A DNA stretch of 64,000 nt from positions 62,001 to 126,000 of the forward strand of contig CAWFZK010000031.1 in the NCBI GenBank assembly GCA_963820315.1, written 5' to 3'. This stretch comes from JACVRW01 sp963820315 (GTDB lineage Bacteria > Actinomycetota > Thermoleophilia > Solirubrobacterales > Thermoleophilaceae). A program made the position numbers and the translations under genes. Under the pieces are notes generated by a model. It searched no databases. It was not told the origin of the DNA and saw only the letters and a list, made by a program, of their open reading frames with translations. Of the stretch, positions 56,304 to 64,000 are shown piece by piece; within the stretch, counting starts at the first letter, position 1; every line of letters starts with the position of its first letter.

Positions 56304-56903
56304 ATGCGCAAACTCCAGAGCCAGGGCGTTCACCACATCACGATCGTCGGCGCCGACCGGCAGACGTCGATCGGCTTCTGGGAAGGCGTGCTCGGGATGC
56401 CGTTCGTTTTCGAGCAGCCGAATCTCGACAACGAGTCCGAGAGCCACCTCTACTTCGATCCCGGCGACGGGCGCCTCATCACGATCTTCACCAACGAGGA
56501 ACGCGAGCCCGACCCGGAGCGAACCCCAACCGACCCCGGCTGCGTACACCACCTCGCGTTCGCGCTGTCGAAGGCCAGCTTCGACCAGGCGGTCGAGCGG
56601 CTCGACGAGCGCGGCATCCAGCACAGCGGCGTCAAGGACCGTGGCTTCATGGACTCGATCTACTTCAAGGACCCGCTCGGCCTCCTGATCGAGCTGGCCT
56701 CGTATCGCTTCGAGCCTCCGTTCGGCTACACGCATGCCGACGTCCTGCTCGAGGCGCACAAGATCCGCGTCGAGCGGGGCGACTACAACATCGCCCAGGT
56801 CCATCTCGCCGACGCAATCGAAACGCTCGTCAGGCGATCACGGGCGTCGCTCTCGGAGGACCGATCGCCACGTGACCCCTACCGCGGAGGAGCAGATGGC
56901 TGA
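56304..56903 (+). CDS. VOC/glyoxalase-type metalloenzyme
   Basis: 199 residues. The two-half VOC fold has metal ligands in GVHHITIVGAD, PGCVHHLAFALS and LGLLIELASYRF; the usual H/H/E set. It could be an extradiol-type dioxygenase or glyoxalase. ATG with a GGGGG region 6 bases away. It follows the ligase by 13 bp and overlaps the GST by 8 bp, so all three may belong to one catabolic operon. Confidence 0.82.
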   Translation: MRKLQSQGVHHITIVGADRQTSIGFWEGVLGMPFVFEQPNLDNESESHLYFDPGDGRLITIFTNEEREPDPERTPTDPGCVHHLAFALSKASFDQAVERLDERGIQHSGVKDRGFMDSIYFKDPLGLLIELASYRFEPPFGYTHADVLLEAHKIRVERGDYNIAQVHLADAIETLVRRSRASLSEDRSPRDPYRGGADG

Positions 56904-57585
56904 CAACACGCTGAGCATCCTGAGGCCGAGCGTCAACAACCTCACCGCTCGGATCTTCGTAAGAGCCGCCGGGCTCGACTTCGACGAGCGCGACGTCTGG
57001 GGCAAGAAGGACGAGCCGGACTTCATGCAGAAGGACCCGGCGCTGCTGACGCCCATGCTCGAGGAGCAGGGCCTCCCGAGGGGCTCGCTCTGGGAGAGCT
57101 GCGCGATCATGCAGTACCTCTGCAACAAGCACGGCCTGACGCAGTTCTATCCCGAGGACCCGAGCGAGCGGGCGATGGTGGACAGCGCGATGTTCTACCT
57201 GATCGGGACGCTCTATCCGCTGGTCGCGCGCGCGACCTATCCGACGCTCGGCTTCCCGCAGTACGCGGGCGAGGTCGGGACCTCCGACGCCGACGACGAG
57301 ATGAAGGCGAAGGCGGCGAAGGACGCCGAGGCCGCGATCGCCGAGCCGCTCGAGGTCTACCGCGAGTTCTTCCTCGACGGGCGCACCTTCATCGGCGGCG
57401 ACTCGCCGTCGATCGCCGACATCAGGCTGGCGGCGACGCTCGAGTTCCTGCGCGCGGTCGACTACGACTTCCCGCAGTGGGCCGAGCAGTACATGGAGGC
57501 GATGGAGCAGGCCCTGGGCGACGCCTACAGCGAGCCGGCGGCCGACGTGCGCGGCTTCGTGGAGCAGGTCAAGGCGCCGGCCTGA
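56896..57585 (+). CDS. Glutathione S-transferase family protein
   Basis: 229 residues. An N-terminal thioredoxin-like domain (SILRPSVNNLTARIFVRAAGLDFDE, ALLTPMLEEQGLPRGSLWESCAIMQYL) and a C-terminal helical domain with the N-capping motif SIADIRLAATLEFL. Ribosome site CGGAGGAG. Actinobacteria usually lack glutathione, so the true thiol may differ, e.g. mycothiol, or the protein may serve a binding role. Confidence 0.83.
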   Translation: MADNTLSILRPSVNNLTARIFVRAAGLDFDERDVWGKKDEPDFMQKDPALLTPMLEEQGLPRGSLWESCAIMQYLCNKHGLTQFYPEDPSERAMVDSAMFYLIGTLYPLVARATYPTLGFPQYAGEVGTSDADDEMKAKAAKDAEAAIAEPLEVYREFFLDGRTFIGGDSPSIADIRLAATLEFLRAVDYDFPQWAEQYMEAMEQALGDAYSEPAADVRGFVEQVKAPA

Positions 57586-57595
57586 GCTCGTCCGG

Positions 57596-58696
57596 TCAGG
57601 TCACGCGCTCGAGCCGCGGGTTCGGGCGGAGGCGGCGTCCCACCTTCGCGCGCGGATCCCCATCCACGACGACGATGTCGGCCGTGAAGTCGTTCGAGCC
57701 CCGCAGGAGCGCCGACCCGACCCCGTAGGCGTCGACGGGAGCTCCGAGCCGCTCGAACTCTGCGATGCGCGCGGCGTCGAAGCCACCGGACGCCACGATC
57801 CGCACGTGCTCGTGGCCGGCCTCGTCGAGAGCCTCGCGCACGCGCCCGACGAGCACGGGGTTCACGCCGGTGGGTGCGAAGTCGCCCATCTCGTCCCAGA
57901 GCGCCCTGTCGACGAGCTGTCCCGAGGTGTCGAGCCGGACGCCCCAGAGGTCGCCCGCGAGCGCCTCGGCCACCTCGAGCGAGGTGCGTACCGAGTCGTT
58001 CTCGAAGTCGACCAGCACGGTCACGTTCATGTGCCGGCCGAAGCGGTCCGCGAACGCCTTGGCCGCGGCGACGGTGTCGCCGCCGTACGCGGCGATCAGG
58101 GCGTGCGGCACGGTGCCGATCCCGCGGCCGCCCCACCAGGACGCCTGGGCGTCGGTCGAGACGCCGATCGCCCCTGCCACGTGCGCCGCCCAGCCGTCGC
58201 CGGTCTGCACGAGCCAGTGGTCGTGACGGGCGGGGAAGAAGAGGATCTGCTTGCCGCGCGCCGCCTCCACGACCTCGTGGACGTTCTTCATGACGAGCGT
58301 GCGGCGCGCGAGGCAACCGAGGTAGACGGTCTCGAGGTGGGCGAAGAGCGAGTAGTCGCCCTCGATCGTCATCACGGTCTCCCACGGTTCGATCTCGTCG
58401 CCCTCGTGCAGCGCCCGGACCTCGAGCTCGTGCCAGCCGTCGATCCAGCCGTCGGGGCCCTGGCGCCCGGAGCCCTGCTTCAGCACCGCCACCGCCTCGT
58501 CGATCCCGCCCAGCACCGAGGGGTAGCGCTGGAACACCTGCATCGTCACGCGCGGGTGCCGGTCCTCCGCCTCGAGCAGCTCCTTCGTGTAGTTGAAGTA
58601 GGCGTCCGAGTAGTAGCCGCTGCGGATGCGCTCGACCGGCATCCGGAAGACCCCGGGATTTAGCCGTTCGCGGGTGCGTGCGTCGTCTCTGGCCAC
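57596..58696 (-). CDS. pncB: Nicotinate phosphoribosyltransferase
   Basis: 366 residues. Signatures of the family are RIRSGYYSDAYF, the histidine region EPWETVMTIEGDY, LFFPARHDHW, VDFENDSVRTSLEVAEAL, GVRLDTSGQLVD and VASGGFDAARI. Makes nicotinate mononucleotide from nicotinate and PRPP in NAD salvage. GTG start. Converges on the GST gene with a 10-bp gap and is divergent from the epimerase. Confidence 0.9.
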   Translation of the reverse strand: MARDDARTRERLNPGVFRMPVERIRSGYYSDAYFNYTKELLEAEDRHPRVTMQVFQRYPSVLGGIDEAVAVLKQGSGRQGPDGWIDGWHELEVRALHEGDEIEPWETVMTIEGDYSLFAHLETVYLGCLARRTLVMKNVHEVVEAARGKQILFFPARHDHWLVQTGDGWAAHVAGAIGVSTDAQASWWGGRGIGTVPHALIAAYGGDTVAAAKAFADRFGRHMNVTVLVDFENDSVRTSLEVAEALAGDLWGVRLDTSGQLVDRALWDEMGDFAPTGVNPVLVGRVREALDEAGHEHVRIVASGGFDAARIAEFERLGAPVDAYGVGSALLRGSNDFTADIVVVDGDPRAKVGRRLRPNPRLERVT

Positions 58697-58767
58697 CGAG
58701 GGGGGCAGTCTGACGGGCCGTGCCCATCGGGGGTAGCCGGGGCCGTGTCCCGGTAGCCTGACCCTGA

Positions 58768-59718
58768 ATGCCGACGTCCCTCGTGACAGGCGGAGCCGGC
58801 TTCCTCGGCTCCCACCTCTGTGACTACCTGCTGGCGCGCGGGCAGCGCGTCGTCTGCGTCGACAATCTCGAAACGGGTTCGCTCGAGAACATCCGGCACA
58901 TCTCGAACGGGGCGAACTTCCGCTTCGAGATGCTTGACATCACGGGCCACTACGAGATCGACGAGCCGGTCGACTTCGTCTTCCACATGGCTTCGCCGGC
59001 CTCGCCGATCGACTACCAGCGGCTGCCACTGCACACGCTCAAGGTCGGCGCCTACGGCACGCACAACACGCTCGGGCTCGCGAAGAAGCACCGCGCTCGC
59101 TTCCTGCTCGCGTCGACCTCCGAGGTCTACGGCGACCCGCTCGTGCACCCGCAGCCCGAGAGCTACTGGGGCAACGTCAACCCGATCGGGCCGCGCGGCG
59201 TCTACGACGAGGCCAAGCGCTACGCGGAGGCGCTGACGATGGCCTACCTGCGCCAGCAGGGGGTCAACACGGCGATCGTGCGGATCTTCAACACGAGCGG
59301 CCCTCGCATGCGCCCGCACGACGGCCGTGCCGTCCCGACCTTCCTGCGCCAGGCGCTCACCGACAGGCCGCTCACGGTCTTCGGCGACGGCTCCCAGACG
59401 CGCAGCTTCTGCTACGTCGACGACCTCATCCGCGGCATCGTGCTGCTCGCCGAGTCGGACATCCACGAGCCGGTCAACATCGGCAATCCCGACGAGATGA
59501 GCCTGCTCGATCTCGCCAAGACGATCATCGAGCTGACCGAGTCTCGCTCCGAGATCGTGTTCGAGGCGCTCCCGCTCGACGACCCACAGGTGCGCCAGCC
59601 CGACATCACGCGCGCGCGCGACCTGCTCGGCTGGGAGCCCGAGATCGAGTTCCGCGACGGGCTGCGACGCACGATCGAGCACTACCAGAACGTCCTCGGC
59701 AAGCCGGCGGCGCGATGA
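58768..59718 (+). CDS. UDP-glucuronate decarboxylase-like NAD-dependent epimerase
   Basis: 316 residues of the extended SDR family. Rossmann motif TGGAGFLGSHL, FHMASPASPIDY, LLASTSEVYGDPLVHPQPES, catalytic Y-D-E-A-K with GVYDEAKRYAEAL, and VRIFNTSGPRMRPHDGRAV are diagnostic for UXS/UDP-xylose synthase. It makes UDP-xylose-like sugars for surface glycans. The stop overlaps the next small gene by 4 bp. Confidence 0.9.
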   Translation: MPTSLVTGGAGFLGSHLCDYLLARGQRVVCVDNLETGSLENIRHISNGANFRFEMLDITGHYEIDEPVDFVFHMASPASPIDYQRLPLHTLKVGAYGTHNTLGLAKKHRARFLLASTSEVYGDPLVHPQPESYWGNVNPIGPRGVYDEAKRYAEALTMAYLRQQGVNTAIVRIFNTSGPRMRPHDGRAVPTFLRQALTDRPLTVFGDGSQTRSFCYVDDLIRGIVLLAESDIHEPVNIGNPDEMSLLDLAKTIIELTESRSEIVFEALPLDDPQVRQPDITRARDLLGWEPEIEFRDGLRRTIEHYQNVLGKPAAR

Positions 59719-59996
59719 GCTCAGCGGAGTCCAAGAACCTCGAGGCGATCTACAAGGCGATCGACCAGCACAACGCCGCGTGCGAGTGGCCGGCTGTAGC
59801 CATCGAGATGAACCCGTTCGAGGTCGAGCGGCTCGGCTGGGACTCGATCCGCGGCCTGCCGATCCACAGCAACCCGAACATGGGCACCGGGTCGTTCCGA
59901 GTGGTGTGCGCACGCGAACAGGGTGAGCCGGAAGAGGAGATCGTCGAGGCGGTTGCGGAAGAAACCGTCCCCGCCGAGGTTTCGCCGCTACGCTGA
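59715..59996 (+). CDS. Small protein of unknown function coupled to the epimerase
   Basis: 93 residues, ATG overlapping the epimerase stop (ATGA). The central segment IEMNPFEVERLGWDSIRGLPIHSNPNMGTG looks like a compact conserved domain, followed by FRVVC and an acidic tail (EEEIVEAVAEETVPAE). Soluble, no signal peptide. The role is unknown; the context suggests nucleotide-sugar or glycan work. Confidence 0.65.
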   Translation: MSSAESKNLEAIYKAIDQHNAACEWPAVAIEMNPFEVERLGWDSIRGLPIHSNPNMGTGSFRVVCAREQGEPEEEIVEAVAEETVPAEVSPLR

Positions 59997-60201
59997 ACTG
60001 TTCTGGACGTTCGTACGAGGGATGGGTGGATGCGCTTCAGCGCGGCCGCTACGCGGCCGAGCCCCACGAGGGTGATGCGCACCGGACGTCGAACTACGTC
60101 CAGTCGCGTCATGGCCCAGCGGCTACCCTAGGGCGGGGTCCCGAGGCGCGGGAAAGGGCTTCGCAATCGACGTTTGGCGCATTCGCAGTCTGGCTCTGGC
60201 T

Positions 60202-63200
60202 ATGGCCGCCCTTGGCGGCCTAATTGCTGCCGCACCCCTGGTGGGCGCCCAATCGTCGACGCCTGACAACTCGCCCCACCTCCTGCTGGTCCCGGACACG
60301 CCCCGAGCCGACGCGGCGCTCGACGCCTCGAGCGCCCGCACCGTCGCCAGCTATGACGCCTTCACCTTGGTGGAGGCCCGCGGCGAGGACGACGCCGACC
60401 TGCGCGCCGCGGGCGCCGATCGGCGCGACGACATGCGGCGCGTGAGCCTGCCGGGGGGCGACCTCGACCCGCTGCGGGGCCGCGACTCGCTGGCCGCCCG
60501 CGGCGCGCCCGATCTCGACGAGGCGCTTGCCGTGGTCCAGTTCGCCGGCCCGGTCAAGGACGCCTGGCTCGACGCGCCTGCAGCGCCTCGCGGTGTGCGG
60601 ATCGTCCAGTACGTGCCCCAGAACGGCTACCTGGTCCACGCGAGCTGGGCGCGAGGTCGACCGCCTGGCCGGGCTGGTCGGCACCTATCCCGCGGTGCGG
60701 GCGGTCACGCGTGTAACTGCAGCGGACAAGGTGAGCGAGGACGCTGCCCGCGAGGGACGACGGCGTTCGCCGGGTGGCCGTCCAGACGTTGACAGGCGGA
60801 GATGGTGCGGACGCGCGCGTCGAACGCGGTGCCGCGGCGGGACCGACCGTCGCGCGGCAACCTCGACAACTGCTGCGCTCGTCCACGCAGTATCTGACGC
60901 TGACTCGCGCCGAGCGCGACGAGCTCGCGGCCGATCCGACGGTCGTGTCGATCTCGACCTATTCAACCCCGGAGCCGCTCGACGAGCGCAGCGCCCAGAT
61001 CGTGGCCGGGGGCCTGTCGGCGGGCGCGCCGACGGGTGGCGGGGCGTACCTCGACTGGCTCGAGCTCGCAGGGCTTCGGCGGCGCGACGCTCGACTTCGC
61101 GATCGACATCGCCGACTCCGGGCTGGACACGGGCACGCGTGTGCGCCGGGGCATCCGGACTTCTACGTCGAACGGGATCAGGCCGGGCACGAGCAGGGTC
61201 GCGTATGCCCACGACTGGACCCCGACAACAACCCCGCGACTGCACGGGACACGGCTCCAACGTCGCCGTCGATCGCCGCCGGATACTCGGCAGGCGGAGC
61301 GGGCCGCCAGGACGGCTCCGGCTTTCGTTACGGGCTCGGGGCGGCGCCGCGGGCCCAGATCGGGGTATCGAAGTTCTTCAACTGTGCTGGCGAGCTTCAA
61401 GCTCGCGGTCGGCGGATTCGCGCAGCTAGCGGACAGACGCGTACGCGGCAGGCGCGCGCATCTCGAACCACTCTTGGGGCAGCGCAGGACTACGGCGCCT
61501 ACAGCAGCCGAGGCTCGCGGAGTTCGACGTCGCTGGTGCGCGATGCCCGGCCGTCGCGAGCCGGCGACACCAGCAGATGGTCGAGGTGTTCGCGGCGGGC
61601 AACGAGGCCGACGGGATCGACAACCCGCCGACGGAGCCGTACCCCGACAAGGGCTGGGGCTCAGTCGCGTCTCCCGGAACGGCCAAGAACGTGATCACCG
61701 TCGGCGCCTCGGAGAGCCACCGTCCGCTGGTCGGCCATCACCTGCGGCGCTCGACGACGGGGAGGCGAACGACGCGGACGACATCAGCTCCCTTCTCGAG
61801 TCGCGGGCCGACTAACGACGGCCGACTCAAGCCGGATCTGGTTGCGCCTGGCACGCGGATGACCGGCGCGGCCCCGCAGATCGGTGGCGGCCTATACGGG
61901 CGAGCCAACGTCTGCCCGAAGTTCTTCCCGAGCGGGAGCACGCTCTACAACCTCAGTCCGGCACTTCACAGGCGGCGCCCGCCGTGTCCGGAGCTGCCGC
62001 ACTGATTCGCGACTGGTACACGCGCGAGCACGGGCGCAACGCCTCCATCGCCGGCACTGACCAAGGCGATCCTGGTCAACACCGCCACCGATCTCGCGGG
62101 CGGCGAGGACGGCAGGGCGACGAGGTCGGCCCGGCCCCGAACGTGGACCAGGGCTGGGGACGAGCCGCATCTTGGGGCGGTGCTCGACGGCACTCAGCGT
62201 TCCTATTGGATCAGAGCATCGTGTTCGGCAGCACGGGCGCGCGCTTCGCCCGCTCCTACGCAGTCGCAGACTCGACGCGGCCGCTGAAGGTCACGCTCGC
62301 CTGGACGGACGCGCCCGGCATGGTGAGCACCGAGGCGTTCGTCAACGACCTCGACCTGGTGGTGCGGCAGGGCGGCCGCACCTACAGGGGCAACGTTATC
62401 GCCGGGCGGACGCTCGATCACCGGCGGCGACGCGGACCGCCGCAACAACCTCGAGAGCGTGGTCCTGCCCGCCGGTGCCCAGGGGCAGCCTTCTCGGTGG
62501 AGGTGCTCGGCACGAACCTCGCGGGTGACGGCGTGCCCGGGAATGGCGACGCTACCGACCAGGACTTCGCCCTGGTCGTCTCGAACGCGCAGGCGCAGTC
62601 TGCGCCGGTGCTCGCCCCTGACAGCGTCACAGTGCACGATCGCCGCGCCAGGGGACGGCGACGAGCAACCTTGAGCCGAGCGAGCCGTTCTCCCTCGATG
62701 TCGGCATCGCCAACGGCGGTGATGCTGATGCCACAGACGTCGAGCGGAAGCAATCTCCGGGCCCGGGCTGGCGTTCTCGGACGGCTCGACTACTTGGGGT
62801 GACATCGGCGACCGGCGAAGTCGCTGATTCAGAATCGCCAGTTGGCCGGCACGCTCGGCACAGCCTCTGAATGCGGAGTCGACGTGGAGGCGACCCTCGC
62901 CTTGACCAGCGATCAGGGCAACCAGACGGTCCCCGTGATCCTCCCGACCGGCCAGCCCGGGCCACCGCTCAACTTCCCCAGTCCGAGCCAACAGCATCCG
63001 GCGATTCCGGACAACAACCCAACCGGCGCACTGGCGACGATGGTCGTCAACTCGCAAGGCCGGATCAAGGATCTGAACGTCCGAGTCAACATCACCCACG
63101 AGTGGGTCGGTGACCTCGTTATCGAGCTCACCTCCCCGCAGGGGACCACCGTTCGCCTGGTTGATCATCCCGGTGGCCCGGACTACGGCGGTCAGAACCT

Positions 63201-64000
63201 GACCGGCACCGTCTTCGACGACGAGGCCCCGACCAACATCTCAGCGGGAGACGCGCCGTACGCCGGCAGCTTCAGGCCGCAGGCGGATCAGCTCTCCCGG
63301 TTTGACGGTCAGAGGCTCAACGGGAACTGGACCCTGCGCGTCCGTGACCTGTTCGAGGGCAAGACCGGCACCGTGAACAGCTGGGGGCTCGCGCCCAGAA
63401 GGGCGCTATGCGACTTCGACGGCAGCGTCCTCGCCGACACAACGCCGCCGGAGACGCTGGTCACGGCACGTCCCCCCGGGACGAGTGCCTCGCAGGCGGC
63501 GTCCTTCAGCTTCGCCGCGAACGAGCCGGACGCGATCTTCGAGTGTGGGCTTGGACGGTGGGGCGTTCACTCCGTGCGACTCGACGCACTCGGTCGGCGG
63601 CCTGCCCGAGGGACAACACACTCTGCGCGTCAGAGCGCGCGACCCGGCAGACAACGTGGACCCGAGCCCTGCGGAGATCCAATGGGTCGTCGACGTGAGC
63701 GGCCCCGCCCTGTCGATCGGCAGTCCGGGCGCGGGCGCCTCGCTCCTCGACCCGCAACCGCGAATCAGCGGTACGGCGGGCGTCGCCGCGGGCGACGCGG
63801 GAACCGTGAACGTGAACCTCTGGCGCGGGTCTCAGCCTTCGGGTCTGCCGGCTCAGACACTCGTCGTGCCACGCGACGCCGCGACAGGTGCCTGGTCGGT
63901 CCGGCCAGCCGCGTTGTCGGACGGCCCCTGGACGGCGCGGGTCGAGCAGTCCGACGCCGCGGGCAACGCCGGCTTCTCGCAGCCGAGGACATTCAGCGTG
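60202..64000 (+). pseudogene. Secreted subtilisin-like protease with P domain, many frame breaks, continues past window
   Basis: A signal peptide (MAALGGLIAAAPLVGAQ) begins at about 60202; the true start may be further upstream. Parts in different frames spell a subtilase: Asp in IDIADSGLDTG (61114), His in CTGHGSNVA (61250) and Ser in SGTSQAAPAVSGAA (61966), the complete S8 triad. Then comes a beta-rich domain (KVTLAWTDAPGM), then from about 62880 to 63545 one frame holds a P/proprotein-convertase domain (THEWVGDLVIELTSPQGTT, GNWTLRVRDLFEGKTGTVNSWGLAP). From about 63553 an Ig-like region follows and runs off the window. At least ten frame changes lie between 60650 and 62900. The conserved triad suggests sequence errors, though gene decay cannot be excluded. 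Confidence 0.72.

Overview
The window looks like chromosomal DNA of a high-GC actinobacterium, most likely class Thermoleophilia (Solirubrobacterales-like). The evidence is indirect: very high GC with G/C third positions, frequent GTG and TTG starts, many 1-4 bp stop/start overlaps, a deazaflavin (F420)-type reductase, NB-ARC regulators with the actinobacterial C-terminal domain, and small secreted proteins of the type seen in that class. There is no rRNA to confirm it. No CRISPR array, insertion sequence or prophage was seen.

Layout. 0-8.4 kb: end of a flippase-like membrane protein, thioredoxin reductase, a gulonolactone-oxidase-type flavoprotein, two tandem secreted sulfatases, a PLP aldolase/racemase-like enzyme and a DMT exporter. 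8.3-15.3 kb: a three-gene operon (two alpha/beta hydrolases and a nitroreductase/SagB-like protein), divergent from an SDR plus a large NB-ARC regulator, then a small secreted Cys protein. Two copies of the same four-half-site operator flank this block; it is the best candidate for an undescribed regulated system. 15.3-21.1 kb: zinc ribbon, PHP phosphoesterase, ABC exporter, aconitase. 21.1-25.2 kb: TetR/MFS pair sharing a visible operator, F420-type reductase, class V aminotransferase. 24.9-30.7 kb: beta-oxidation operon, a soluble Ser/Thr kinase and a thiolase. 30.7-35.3 kb: small membrane protein, a single-chain sigma-region-4/zinc-finger/membrane protein, rhodanese, Nudix, GNAT, OsmC, cobalamin adenosyltransferase. 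35.4-41 kb: secreted PKD protein, Pro-rich anchor and membrane pseudokinase, preceded by a tandem serine-recombinase-like protein that has lost its catalytic serines. 41-45.3 kb: DUF1015, tRNA-Pro, tRNA-Arg, TolB-like beta-propeller, YcaQ-like glycosylase. 45.8-49.7 kb: RibD-like reductase, methyltransferase, methanethiol oxidase (SBP56) with a coupled 44-aa membrane peptide, a secreted protein. 49.8-52.6 kb: amidohydrolase, DUF59 and alcohol dehydrogenase, i.e. the downstream half of a propane-monooxygenase (prm/mim) operon without the monooxygenase. 52.6-57.6 kb: PolX-like PHP protein, citryl-CoA-lyase-like protein, acyl-CoA ligase, VOC protein, GST. 57.6-64 kb: nicotinate phosphoribosyltransferase, UDP-glucuronate-decarboxylase-like epimerase, and a large subtilase with a P domain that runs off the window.

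Quality warning. At least ten otherwise well-conserved genes have a single reading-frame break (aconitase, enoyl-CoA hydratase twice, the 31 kb epimerase, the sigma/zinc-finger protein, the pseudokinase, the recombinase, DUF1015, the TolB-like protein, the amidohydrolase, the acyl-CoA ligase), and the subtilase has many. Nearly all are repaired by skipping one base. This looks like residual one-base insertions in the sequence rather than gene death, and it also affects three uncertain starts or ends (1612, 54187, 55006).
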